DNA from: Gnomoniopsis sp. IMI 355080 | Lineage: Eukaryota > Ascomycota > Sordariomycetes > Diaporthales > Gnomoniaceae | DNA: 64,000 bases | Assembly: GCA_027946555.1 (NCBI GenBank) | Contig: JAPEVC010000091.1 | Span: 62,001 to 126,000, forward strand | Direction of reading: 5' to 3' | Part shown: in pieces, positions 35,212-46,529 of the stretch | Numbering within the stretch: position 1 is the first letter of the stretch | Layout: each line of letters starts with the position of its first letter | Notes under the pieces: generated by a model | The model's input: only the letters and a program-made list of their open reading frames with translations | Told to the model about the DNA's origin: nothing | The model's database searches: none | Made by a program: the position numbers and the translations under genes

Positions 35212-37075
35212 TGTGGCGCACAGTCAGACACCCCCAACTCCTCCTTTGGCTGCGAAAACCCTTTTATTTATTCTTTTAAAACTACCACGTCACGCCTCCT
35301 GGCCTAGAATGCCTTGTATATGCGACCTTTCCCCGCGAAAATTTGTCAACCTCAACCTCAAGCATGCCCCCTCACCCAAAATCGATTCATCGACATATAT
35401 CGATTCCATCAGTCTAGAGATCACCAGGCTGCTAAGCTAATAACGACATGATGAATTTCCTTTAATCGTTCGACCAAAAAACCTCACCATTCTCGCGTCA
35501 ACCTGGACGCTATTCCCTTTGTATCTGTCTTCTCTAATTTCGCGTCCACTGCCACTGGAGGACGTACTCGTCTAGCCAAACCACGACTGGACGAGGATTT
35601 CGTTCGGTCCGAAAATACCGACACATTTTTCTTTTTATTGGTTGCGCTGGAGTTTGACGGTTTCAAGAATGGATTGCGTTGTATGGTTTTGCCGTGCACA
35701 TTACAGCAACTTTTGATTTTCTTCTACATACATTAACTTTTACACGCTTTTCATTGGCGGCTACATCTTCTACGCCCCGCCGACGCGTAAGAGGATATAC
35801 TGCAAGCCTGGGTCAACTCAGAACCAATTCCACCGACTGACTGCGTCAGTGCGTGAAGCTTCCGGATAGTCTGGAAAGGGCAGGCAGGCTTGGGTGTCGG
35901 AAGAGCGGATTGATGGAGCGGATGTTAGCAGGTGGGCAGGGAGAAAGAGAGAGGGAGAGGGGGAGAGAAAGAGAGAGAGTTGAGCACATGAGCTCTGATA
36001 CCCGTTGGTGTTTCTTGGCTGCTGAAATGCAGGACCCATGGGGGACAGACAGACAGAAAAGTGAAAATACGAAAATTTTGAGAATATTCATCAGAAAAGT
36101 TCAGTCGAACAGGTGAGCAAGTCGGTTGACGTGCACATGTATGAAGTTGGGACCTGCTTCGCTCGCACGAGTTCTACTTTTCAAGAGGGGAAGACTTGTT
36201 CTTGGTGTTCTCCCAAGCGCGACGCACCTTGGCTGATGATCATGGTTTGGACCGCAATTCGCCCTCGTCGTGGTGATAAATGGGCCCGGGGGGGCACCAT
36301 GGGAGCTCACGTTGCCTTCTGTGAACGACTCTGATTAATTGGAGAGCTTCCTCTGCTGTTGTGGCAAGAGCCAGCTTTTCGGAGCGATGCTCCATTATTC
36401 CCGAGCGCTCAGTAGGGAGCATTCATCTCTCGTTTCTCGGTAGCGTCTCACTGCCCGGGGGAGAGCAACGACCAGAAAGACGACACGGTTCTAGCGGCCT
36501 GTTTTGGACTCGTGTAAAATTTCCCTCAGTCGTCTGGCCCTAACAACCTACGAACTTCTCAGCCTGGGAGGTTAGGGTCCCGAACTCTGACATTGGCGAT
36601 TTTATAGGATATTCGCCGAGCGCAGTACGTTGACAAGGCGTGGGTTAAGTGCCGTTGTGACAATTGGAAGGGGGCGATCTCAAAAGAAGGTGGTGTGATT
36701 GATTCTTGTGGATCCTTCCAGTGGGTGTCTATACTGACGGAATGTCTCAGGCGATGTTTTTGTTGAAATACGGTCACATCACCCGTGTGGCTCTAACCAT
36801 ACTACGGGCATGATTAACATGCTGATTATTTTAGTGTTGATAACTAGCTAAACAGGTAGCTAGCTGAACAACACAAGTGTTCAGCAGGATGATTGACCTT
36901 CTAGTATAAACAGTGGGAATCCCCTTCGTGAGATCTATACTAGAACCTCTGAATGCTATCCCTTTTACCCACAAATCTGAACTTATAGCTACCCAGACAG
37001 GTAGAGCATATGGGAATTACCGCCATTCTTGCGCAGTAACTCATGAAGGTGTATGCTCTGGACTCTTCGTCCGGA
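35212..37075. other. Convergent intergenic region, 1.9 kb
   Basis: Contains a GA-rich microsatellite (about 35939-35981) and an 8-bp inverted repeat GCTGAACA/TGTTCAGC at 36863-36885. No credible gene. Confidence 0.4.
35939..35981. repeat. GA-rich microsatellite
   Basis: Purine tract of GAGA/GGGAGA units between two convergent genes, visible by eye. Confidence 0.75.
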
Positions 37076-38272
37076 TTATATGTGGTCCTGGATGAACTCG
37101 CGAATCTTGACGCACACTCTCCTGGCATTCTCTCCCCATCCCATCTTTTCACCAACGAAGAGGCTCGCGTGGACGGCATCTTTATCACAGTACACCTCGA
37201 CCTTGTTACCAGCGACAGATTGCATCTCCTCGGCCCACGCCACGATCGCCGAACCCAGTATCTCTCTCTCACCCCAGGTTACGAGGATAGGCACGACCGT
37301 CTTGAAAGGCTGGCCAAGCAAGGTGATGTAGGGCAAGACATCGTCCGTCACGCCATTGGGCGGTTGGTAGGTTTTCGCACCCCACTTGTGAAAAGAGTCC
37401 GCCACATACTCGGTGCTGTAGTTCAGGCGTCTGCTTGCTGAGTAGCCTGGCGCCAACGATTCCAGCGGTACCACCCATAGCGACACGCCCACAGCGCACA
37501 AAGGGAGACCCAGTTGTGGCATAACCTCCTCTAGATATCGCACAAGAGCCACCACAAGATTAGCTCCGGAGCTGTTTCCGGCAATAACGATCGAGCGAGC
37601 CGGAATCTCGCACGATTTTCGAAGATAGATGTAGGCGGTCAGGACATCTTGTAGCGCTGCTGGAAAGGGGTTGACTTTGCCATAGCCTGATAAGCGGTAC
37701 TGGACACTGAAAACGGCATCGACGCAAGCCAGATTGAGAAGATTGTTTGCAAGAGCGCCGTAATCGCCGCTCCGGCCGTCGCCAGTGACCATGGCCCCAC
37801 CATGGATCAAGAGGACTACGGGGCCCTTTGGTGTGGTGCTGAGCCGTTGGGGAAACCAGACTCCTCCAATGTTCGTAGGCCTGATATTCGCTGCCACCAG
37901 AGGACCTTGGTAGAATTTTTCATCGAACGGCTCGACCATTTGAAATCTGTCACCGTCTCGCTGAGGCTCTAGAGTAAGCTGATCGGTAATTCCAATCCGA
38001 GCCTGGGTATCGACAAAGAAGTGTGCTATATATAGCATCAAGGACTGCTTAAAGCTCCAGGTACGCTGCAGGCGCGTGTAGGGGATAGCTGAAAAGGCGA
38101 TCCAGAGTGGTAAATGACATAAGAAGGAGGCCAGACGAAAGGCCTGGTAAAGTTGACGCAGTGGAGACCGAGACCAGACCGGTGCTTCGTGCCTTCGAGA
38201 CATTTTTGAATGTACGATATCTCCAGAAATCGAATGCACTATGTGAGGGGTTTTGGAGAGATGGTCATGCAT
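37076..38272 (-). CDS. Alpha/beta hydrolase (HSL-type esterase)
   Basis: Single-exon frame of 398 residues; an internal Met at 38203 (MSRRHEAP) would give 375. Residues 45-65 are hydrophobic (FRLASFLCHLPLWIAFSAI), a probable signal anchor. The oxyanion-hole motif HGGA is at 157-160, with the nucleophile elbow GNSSG at 232-236 (Ser234). The acidic member probably lies in WGEREIL (about 335-337), and the His is in AVHASL (368). This is the hormone-sensitive-lipase/steryl-acetyl-hydrolase branch of the alpha/beta hydrolase-3 family, which cleaves small esters or acetyl groups. The substrate is unknown. It lies about 6 kb left of the MFS-hydrolase-PKS unit on the minus strand, next to an SDR in the same direction, so a tailoring role is possible but not shown. 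Confidence 0.87.
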   Translation of the reverse strand: MHDHLSKTPHIVHSISGDIVHSKMSRRHEAPVWSRSPLRQLYQAFRLASFLCHLPLWIAFSAIPYTRLQRTWSFKQSLMLYIAHFFVDTQARIGITDQLTLEPQRDGDRFQMVEPFDEKFYQGPLVAANIRPTNIGGVWFPQRLSTTPKGPVVLLIHGGAMVTGDGRSGDYGALANNLLNLACVDAVFSVQYRLSGYGKVNPFPAALQDVLTAYIYLRKSCEIPARSIVIAGNSSGANLVVALVRYLEEVMPQLGLPLCAVGVSLWVVPLESLAPGYSASRRLNYSTEYVADSFHKWGAKTYQPPNGVTDDVLPYITLLGQPFKTVVPILVTWGEREILGSAIVAWAEEMQSVAGNKVEVYCDKDAVHASLFVGEKMGWGENARRVCVKIREFIQDHI

Positions 38273-38836
38273 GGAAGTCAGTCAGAAACCGTGTGTGTGC
38301 GAATGGAACAGATGGAATTCGGGAGGCAAAGATCTCTCCCCCGAGCTTAAGATGGGCCGAAGCCCAATTTAAACACTTGCTCAAGTGGGTATTACTTAGG
38401 TACCTAGGTACCAAAACACACCCCTTCATCCTTTGCCGGTTTCCGTGCCTACAGTTACTTCGTAGCTACCCAATGACCTTTTTGATCAGTCGTTCCATCG
38501 GTCAGGGGATGGGGACATGTCTGGATGCGAAGTTCATCGAGCCAGCAACCTAAGCAACACATTTTGCGCAGGTCGATACCTGCATTTCTTCTGTGTGAGC
38601 TACCGAAATACTTGCTTCAACCAATGCGATATTATGAGCATTTGAGAATACCTATGTAGGTAGGTAGCTTCTGGGTGTAACTACCCAGCCATCCTGGATC
38701 CAGGAATTGTACATTCCAAAGGAAAACTACATCAGGAAACTAGCTGCATCGCGCTCTGTCGAACTAAGCCAACACCTCGACCAGCAACCATCCACCGATT
38801 TCCACCATCGCTGCGTTCATACCGGGGGATTCGTTC
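38273..38836. other. Spacer between two minus-strand genes
   Basis: Promoter of the hydrolase and terminator of the SDR. Palindromic AGGTACCTAGGTACC is at 38396-38413, and GTAGGTAGGTAG at about 38655. Confidence 0.4.
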
Positions 38837-39851
38837 TCACGCAGCGTAGTCAGCAGGTAAGGGAGGAGGAGAAGGGAGCGTGAGTCCAGCATCAATCGGC
38901 AGAGCAGTGCCGTTGATAAAGCTGGCAGACGGGCTGGACAAGAAGACAATATAGTCTGCCACCTCGTCGGGCGAGGCTGCACGCTTCAAGGGGGTCATGT
39001 TGTCGATGACCTGTCCAATCAGTGGGTTGGCCTTAATGCAAGACTGTACCGCGGGCGTATCTACCCAGGCAGGGCAGACGGCGTTGACACGGATGCCGCC
39101 CTGCAGCGCCAGCACGTCCACGGCTGCAGACCTCATGATCCCCAAAATGGCATGCTTCCCCGTTGTGTACGAGATCACTGTAGCAATGCATGGTTAGTCG
39201 CGTATATCCAATCTGGTACTTCAGAAGCGTTTTCGTGTGGACAGTGACTTACTGCCTGGCGCTCCGGCCAGCGAGTTTGTGGAGCCCAGCAAGACGATGG
39301 ACCCCCTCCCCAAGGTGCGTGTGCCGTGGCGGCCGGTGTAGGTCAGTGGCTCCTGCTGCGACATGGCGCCAGTGAGGGCGCGTACAAAGAACACAGTGCC
39401 ACGGACGTGCACGTTGATCATCTTGTTGAACACGTCCGTATCCAGCATGGGCGTGAACGACTTATACTGCTCCAAGTCCAGCCCGACGCTGTTCACGGCG
39501 TAGTCCACACGCCCAAACTCCTTGAGGACGGTAGCGACCAGATTCTGAACACTTGCTTCCTCGGCGATGTCCAGCTGCACTGCGAGTGCGCGGTACTCTG
39601 CATGTTTTGCCCCCTTCTGGCTTTCGTCGGCGACCTGCTGAGCTCCCTGCAAATTGATGTCGGCAAACACGACACCTTTGGCACCAGCTTCAGCAAAAGC
39701 AAGTGCTGTTTCCTTCCCGATGCCAGAGGCAGCCTGACACGTGATGTGAGCATGCGAAAAAAAAAAAAGCGGACAAGACAAACGACAGGTTCTGGATACT
39801 TACTCCAGCTACAAGGGCGATGCCTCCGTCGAGAATCAACTTTGAAGCCAT
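38837..39851 (-). CDS. Short-chain dehydrogenase/reductase
   Basis: Three exons (39851..39804, 39733..39253, 39177..38837) give 289 residues, a normal SDR length. The first exon is only 48 nt and ends inside the nucleotide-binding loop, so the TGxxxGxG-type motif GAASGIG (residues 16-22) is assembled across intron 1. Other landmarks: FADINL after strand 2 (acidic residue suggesting NAD preference), NSVG in place of NNAG, Ser167 in VLLGSTNS, and the active site Tyr180-x3-Lys184 (YTTGK), created just after intron 2. RVNAVCPAWVDTP and INGTALPIDAG are typical C-terminal SDR motifs. The intact catalytic triad suggests an active alcohol/ketone oxidoreductase. The substrate is unknown. It shares strand and neighbourhood with the esterase at 37.1-38.3 kb. 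Confidence 0.9.
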
Positions 39852-41348
39852 TGCGAATGTGATGCCTGGGTATGAAAAAAGTAATGGAGGGATTTCAAAA
39901 AGAGACGCAGATGTTGGAGACCAGAAAGACAGCAAAGACGGTTGCGAATGGTGTAAGTGGCTTAAAAATAATGGGGGAACAAACAACTGCGCCGCATGCG
40001 CTACAGAGTTGCACTTGTCCTGCATAGATTCACATGCATCCTCATTATTAGGTCCAGTACTTTAGTACTGGGAGAGAGGATGCAGCCCCTGGTCCCTGGA
40101 GCACCCGGAACTTTCTTTCCTGGACAGGGTTTATACCCCCATGGAGAGTCACAGTGTATCTGAGTACTTAGTACCTAAGTCCGTAGAAGTCACAGTCACA
40201 GAAATCGATATACTCGTACGACTTGAGGCCAGACGGTGTACGGACTTCGGGGTAGCTACGGGGTAGCAGGGTGGTAGTTCTCATTTGACAAAGGCCGTTG
40301 GCGCTACGATCCACTTTGTAGCATATTTCCACATGCAGCTATTACTATTAGTTGCATTCGGCCTGTCGGTGGTGACATTGGGGGCACACTACAATTCAGG
40401 GCGATTACATTAGTGGGGAGCTGGATAGTGCCAAGCTTTCCGCTTACACTGTACTCCGAATCAACTGCGGAGTACAGACCGTGCTGCTGGTTATCCATCT
40501 CTTGGACCGTCCTACAGTACTATTAGATGTCACCATCTGGCACCTGGAAGCTGGAACCCTGCACAGATGTGCATGCGCTGCAATTTTTCGTGGGGGCTAA
40601 ATGTCAGCCTGATATGGTCGCCTAGCAGCCTCGCATAACTGTCTCGAACAGCAAGTTCTAACCTTTTTGTGCAGCTGTTATGCACCTTGATACCTGTACT
40701 GGGAAGGACTTCCAAGACGTTGGCGGTCGATCGAGCACTGGCGAGCAGGAAGGCAAAGTGCATGCTTCGGAGGGTGTGGATTGGTCTTTCGAATCGAATG
40801 CTTTCAGCTAGGATTACCGTTCGTTCCAGGCGCATCAAGAAGTTCTCAAGATGGTTTCAAAGGTCATCAAAACGGCGAGACATCGATGGCAGCTGCCTCA
40901 CTCATAGTCTGTGACCGAAACAAAGATAATATTGATGATCGCCGGGAGGACAAACACATGACTGCTTGATCTGGCCCGGCTAGCTGATCCGACCGACCTT
41001 TGGTCCCTTCTCTCGAGTCTCTTCCCCTTGATCTAACTCATCTGGTTCATTCGTTTTCGCTGCTCGCTCTGTTTAACCAAAATATTCCTACTTACTCACT
41101 AAATGCCGCTCAGATGGGACTTTCTTGAACCCTCACATTGCTCCTCAAGTCCTTCGTATGACGCACGGGCGTTTTCTCAGCACCGACACCAGGTTGCCGA
41201 TGCGGCTCTAAGCCCCAGCAACAACAAGGCCCAAATACGTACCATGTATCTCAAACTCTCAGTCTCAAGAACGAGACGTGTGTCCAAGCCATTGCAGGAC
41301 AACAGCTATATTGAGTCCAACACCAAATGCCTCGCACATAGTTGCTTT
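39852..41348. other. Intergenic, 1.5 kb
   Basis: No credible coding frame. CTAAGTAC-type palindromic bits are at about 40160-40180 (GTACTTAGTACCTAAG). Confidence 0.4.
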
Positions 41349-42761
41349 TCAATGTCTTCCGGCGTCGACGCTAGCATGGTAGCCCGCCGGGAGGGTGTAA
41401 CCCGCGTTCGCCTCTAGGTCAGAATCATTGACAGTGCCCAAAGTGTCCATACCGGACACTCCATATGTTTTGACCCACGAGATCCCTTGGTTCGTCGGTA
41501 GGTTGCCGTCGTCAACCAAGTACGGGTCGATATCTTTGCGATTTGCCATTGCATAACTCGAGCTTGACTCGTCGTTCGGGTCCGTCATCTTTTTCCATGA
41601 TGCAAGCCCTTTGAGTGAGCGCGAGGCATTGGAGAAAAATGTACTTTGATGGATATGACGATAGAGCGCCCCGGAGACTGGTATGCAAGCGACAATGAAG
41701 CCAAAGTCCATCTCACACAGACCCCAGACGCCCATATTCCAGGTGTACCAGGTCGTATCCGTTGATTTGGATAGCTTCACCGCGTAGTATAATCTGACGG
41801 TCGCAGACCCAATAGCCCTTAAATTCGAAGCAGTCAGAAACTAACTCAAGCTCTTCATGGTATTTGCTCGGGTTCATTATGTTTTGACTTACAGAATAGC
41901 GATAACAAACATCAAGGATATTGCGATCTTTTGTCTGGTTGGCATTTGCAGTCGCCATATGACTGAGTGTGGGAGAATGAAGATCACAGTATCAGAGACA
42001 ACGTTGACTGCGGTGGCGCCCATGTTGAGGCTGTTGGCATCCAGGCAAGAACCACCGACCACAAACGGATCCCACGATTTGCGAATTGGGTTACAGTCCC
42101 AGATCTGCATGGTGACTAGAACCACATAAGCGACGACGTTGCCGCCCATGGTGGCAATAGTGGCCCAGTATAGGAAGCGAGGCTGGTGGTGCGGCATGAA
42201 AACATGCATGTATTGCGACAGAATCGAAATTTTGAGAGGGCAAATGGTTAGACCGTAGAGAATGGACGCCATTCGGAGGTACTAGAGCCGTCACACAATG
42301 TTAGCAAGAACGTCGAGATCTAGGTGAAAATGTTATCTGCGCCTGTGAATGGTTGGCCCGACATACGTAGAGATATGGTCCAAGGTCCTTCAGTCGAAGG
42401 TCCCACATGTGTACGCCAGGTCCGATGTCTACGGCCATGGCACACATGGTCGCAAAGCCGACGAAGAAGCCCCAGCCAACGAGGATAGACCCTGCCACAT
42501 CTGTCAGAGACTCGAACAATCATTGAGGCATGTCAATTTAGCAGAAGACTATTACTTACAGTCCGGTAGGCCTATTCGTTGCGTGACAAACTTTGTGGTA
42601 TACAACCGCATGAAGACTAGAATCGTGCTCATGACGATGGAGAAGGCAGGAAAAACATGACTCGTACCCCATTCGCTGGGAGGGTTGTCAAGCTGCGGAA
42701 TAACTCCTACTGGCGGCACCGCAGCGGGACCTTCGAGCAATGCAGTCATGTTCGTCGCCAT
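41349..42761 (-). CDS. PTH11-like rhodopsin-fold membrane protein (second copy)
   Basis: Four exons (42761..42560, 42491..42367, 42281..41893, 41817..41349) with consensus splice sites give 394 residues. The N-terminus is short and extracellular-looking with an N-glycosylation sequon (MATNMTALLEG). It is followed by about seven hydrophobic helices: HVFPAFSIVMSTILVFMRLY, WSILVGWGFFVGFATMCAMA, YLRMASILYGLTICPLKISI, FLYWATIATMGGNVVAYVVL, and others after the loop carrying WDCNPIRKSWDP and GGSCLDANSLNMGATAVNVV. The C-D-N-P-I-x-x-x-W-D-P / G-x-C-L pairing is a hallmark of the fungal rhodopsin-domain family (PF20684, PTH11-like), which lacks CFEM here. The tail is hydrophilic. It sits between the esterase/SDR pair and the MFS transporter; a sensing role for the cluster is speculation. 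Confidence 0.88.
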
Positions 42762-43921
42762 GATCGAACATTCGAAGGAAATAACGACAAGTCTGATGGT
42801 GATGGGTGAAGGCGACGGAACTGATTCTGCAGTTGCCTGACCAGAGGAATTTCAAGACAGCGACACGCATGTCCGTAATATAATCTTGGAATATCGGTCC
42901 TGGCAGTCAACTGGATGATCCTTACCCAGACCCTTGGTTCGTGCTGACCTATTTTCACAATTTGGGAAAAATAGCTTTGGGGGATTTTCGGCTTCCAGAC
43001 ATAGTCATTCTTCCCTGGTCGATCTCTCGCTTCCATATTTCGACCTACCGCATCTGAGCACCAAAGCAGGCAATGACCAACGGCCCAAACAAACAACTTC
43101 ATTTGAGATTTCTCCGTACAGTGCATACACGGTCACTGAACCTTGTGACCATCTACTGTGCCGTAAAGACTGATCTTGCCTCGAGCGGGTCAGACGTGCC
43201 GCATGTGCATGCACCCTCGAAACCAATATCAGCACAACATCTGTATTCTGACCACTTACATACACTGGATGAAAATTGCGCAAAAGTAAGCAAAGATAAG
43301 AATAGAACCGGTCAAATCATGGAGAATTGAGGTGCATCAGAGTGTTGTATTCGTGCAATCGTATTGCACAGCTGACCGCATGCCCGGGGCCTCTGTTCTG
43401 GTGAGGCTCCGGCTTGTGTACGGTGGTATCGCGAGCCACACATTCGAACGTGGGGTCCCATTTGTGAAAATCTGTACCAAATTCGACCAGCAAGCGGTTC
43501 ATTGAGCAAAGAACCCGTACTATTGCCGGTCTGCAGGTGCCAGGTCACCGCTGACATACTCCACTGTACACTCAGTCTTATGGAAAAAACAGTGAAAGCA
43601 ATGTGCATCGACAAGGGGGTGAACTTTCTCCACTTGGGTTGCTTACTTGTGACTCCACATTGTCTGTTACTTGTACTCTAGTACTTACCTACTTCAGAAG
43701 GGACCTGATTACCTACCTAGGTACGTAGGTAGGCTACCTAACATATATGTACGTAAGAACCACCAACCAACAACCAACAACCAACCAGCGATCATGCCTG
43801 AGAATTACTATATCTCCCCCAAAGCAGCATCCCATAATCACTTCAATTTTTTCCGACACCTGGGGACAACCCCGACATCTCACCTTACCTTGGTTCCATT
43901 CTTCTTCAGTTTCGCAGCAAC
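42762..43921. other. Divergent promoter region
   Basis: Between the PTH11-like gene (-) and the MFS gene (+). It contains an 8-bp inverted repeat CCTACCTA/TAGGTAGG with 6-nt centre at about 43712-43733, followed by ACATATATGTACGTA. No gene is seen. Confidence 0.45.
43711..43740. promoter_or_regulatory. Inverted repeat upstream of MFS gene
   Basis: Perfect 8-bp arms CCTACCTA and TAGGTAGG flank GGTACG, about 190 bp before the MFS start. Similar TACCTAGGTA pieces occur in other spacers of this window, so it could be a genome-wide repeat motif as well as an operator. Confidence 0.35.
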
Positions 43922-46023
43922 ATGAACAGTTCACTTGAGATGGACCGCGCGGGACAGAAGACCACCCATCGGGCCGCTACCGATCAGGTCCAAATCCTAA
44001 GTAATGATGTCGGAGCCACGAGTGCGGAATACGAGAGCCAACAGCAATATCTCCAAGGTGCGAGACTACATCTTATTACCGCCTGGTACGTCCTATCCAT
44101 TATAATCCAAAGCTCATGTCAAAGTTATGGTAGCTCATAACTCTTCATCAGTATATGCATGGTCTTGTTCTTGTCCAATCTCGAGATTCCAGTCGTCACC
44201 ACGGCATTAGTTGGCGTTTCTGAAGAGCTGGGCGAATTTCGGAAAACACCATGGGTTACAACTTCGTACTTGCTCGGATACGCAGGTTTCATCATCGTCT
44301 TCGCGAAAATTAGTGATGTTTTCGGGCGCAAATCCATGCTACTCATCACTACAGCAACCTTTGCTGTCTTTTCGGGTGCTTGCGGAGCTGCCCAATCGAT
44401 GGATCAACTGTTGGTCACACTGGAGCACAAACTTTTATGTGATGACAACGATTTGCTGACGCTTTTCGTGGGCGAACAGTATCATCTTCCGCGCCTTTCA
44501 AGGCATTGGAGGCTCTGGCGATTTCGCATTGTGCTCCGTGATTATCCTCGATCTGGTGCCTTCGCACAAATATGCTGAGTACAGCAGTAATATCTCAATC
44601 GTCTATGCCATCTCGCTGTGTGTAGGACCGATCATTGGCGGGGCCATCACCCAAGACTCGACCTGGAGATGGATATTTCTGCTCAAGTTAGTGCCGAGGC
44701 TCATGCTCTCAAGTGACTGACAGCTCAACCGTTATCAGGCTGACAGTGATATTTTGACAGTGTACCCCCTGCCGCCCTGACTGCCCTCGCGCTGGTTTTC
44801 GCCATGCCCAATGGATTTCCATTTCACCACAGACCAGTCCAGGACAGACCTAACTCTCAAGGCATCTTCTCCAAGAAGTCTATTCAACGTCTGGATTTTC
44901 TCGGTACAGCTTTGCTTCTGATCACCTGCATTTTTTTCGTCGCTGCTCTCGAGCAAGGTGGGGTGGCTTACCCCTGGAAGTCTGCTTTCGTACGTGTTGA
45001 CTTGAACGGCCTGCCTCCCGACTTCAAGAGAATTCACTGACAAAGTGGTTAATTGCCTCAGGTAATTACTCTGCTAGTCATAGCCGGACTGTGTGGAATC
45101 GCGTTCTTCTTCTGGGAGCGCCACATCACTCTTAATCCCCATGCGACTCAGGAGCCAGTCTTTCCATGGCGATTTGCGCAGAGTCGGGTCTTCATGGGCG
45201 TGCTGCTGTAAGTTACTATGCTCCGTATGATTCATGGCAGTGGTTTATCATGCGCATGCTCAGCTCACTATTCACAGGTGCTCGATATTCCTCGGCGGTC
45301 CATGGATCTGCGCAATGTTTCAATTACCACAACGCCTTCAAGTAGTGAACGGTCTGACTCCCATTGAAGCTGGCGTTCGCTTCATTCCATTCAGCCTAGC
45401 CGCACCCTTTGGTTCAGTGGTCACAGCACTAATGGCAAAAACGGCCAAGGTGCCCCTGGTGTACATGATTCTTTTCGCAGCTGTGCTTCAAGTCGTTGGA
45501 TTCGCCTTGCTTTCCACTCTGCCCACCACTCAAGCCGTGTCACCAGCCCAATATGGGTACCAGATCATCGCTGGTTTCGGTTGTGGTGTCAATATCTCGA
45601 TGCTGGTTCTCATCACCCCTTTTTGTGTTCAGGAACGCGACAAAGGTAATGAAATCCCCATCTGATACCATATACTCTCTACCTTGGAAGAGCCAGACTA
45701 ATACCAAACTCTATACAGCTGTGGCGATGGGCTCCGTAGCCCAATATCGCATACTTGGATCTGCTATCGGCCTTGCCATTGTCGCTGCAGCTTTCCAAGG
45801 TCTCGTGAAAGGTAGACTCGAAGCATTTCTGCCATCCAGTGAAGCTGAAATCCTTCTCATGTCTCCTGATAGCATTTCACATTACTCAGATGCTGTTCAA
45901 GAAGCAATCCGTGATGCATTTGGAAACGGCTACAATTTGCAGTTGAAAATTCTTGCAGGACTGGCAGCCTTGCAGATACCGGCAGCCCTGATGATCTGGA
46001 AAAGGGATCAGATCGTGACATGA
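43922..46023 (+). CDS. MFS drug/metabolite exporter, DHA2-like
   Basis: Seven exons (43922..44085, 44152..44409, 44480..44686, 44761..44989, 45062..45207, 45278..45645, 45719..46023), all introns 66-74 nt with GT-AG ends, give 558 residues. After a hydrophilic N-terminus come membrane helices carrying EIPVVTTALVGVSEEL (helix 1), the loop 2-3 motif A AKISDVFGRKSML, FRAFQGIGGSG, and motif C in SLCVGPIIGGAI with WRWIFLLNVP. Length and layout suit the 14-helix DHA2 drug:H+ antiporter group, which in fungi includes toxin and antibiotic self-export pumps. It sits next to an off-loading-type hydrolase and the PKS, so export of the polyketide is the obvious guess. All motifs are intact. Confidence 0.93.
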
Positions 46024-46529
46024 TGAGTGTCGTGGTACGAAGTCCTTTAATTTGGAAATGGAGGATCTCGCCGAATTCACTGACTGCTATGGCTCCGACT
46101 GCAAGGCTGAGTCCGACACCGAACCATTGTCTATCCAGATAAGAACCTGGTGGAACTCCACTCAAAAGATAGATGAATTAGAAGAATCAAGGCTCAAGAA
46201 GCCCACTCCTCACCCCTTGCTCTCTACTCAACTTCAACGCTCAAGACCCTCAGCTTTCATGCATATGTACCCGGGTATCTCGCGGGGCCAGCGGCCCTCC
46301 TGTCCAGATGTCTGAAAGATTCTGCTTCCATTCTCAATGCATCATTGAGTTCATTCTCACCAGCTGTTAGACCTTCAGGCTTACATATTATGCTCTGACA
46401 ATTTGCTTTCCGCCTTCTTCACGGGTTGTTTCATATTGAGACCTTGCTAATTGGCGTCAACCTCCGGTACATGTGTATGCTGTCGCAGACGGTCTAATTA
46501 TGCTACAAACTGGCACCCAGAAAGGGTTT
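46024..46529. other. Convergent spacer between MFS and hydrolase genes
   Basis: Carries both 3-prime flanks. No gene is seen. Confidence 0.5.

Noticed and set aside
39326..39862. 178-codon plus-strand ORF
   Set aside because: Shadow of the SDR exon 2 on the minus strand.
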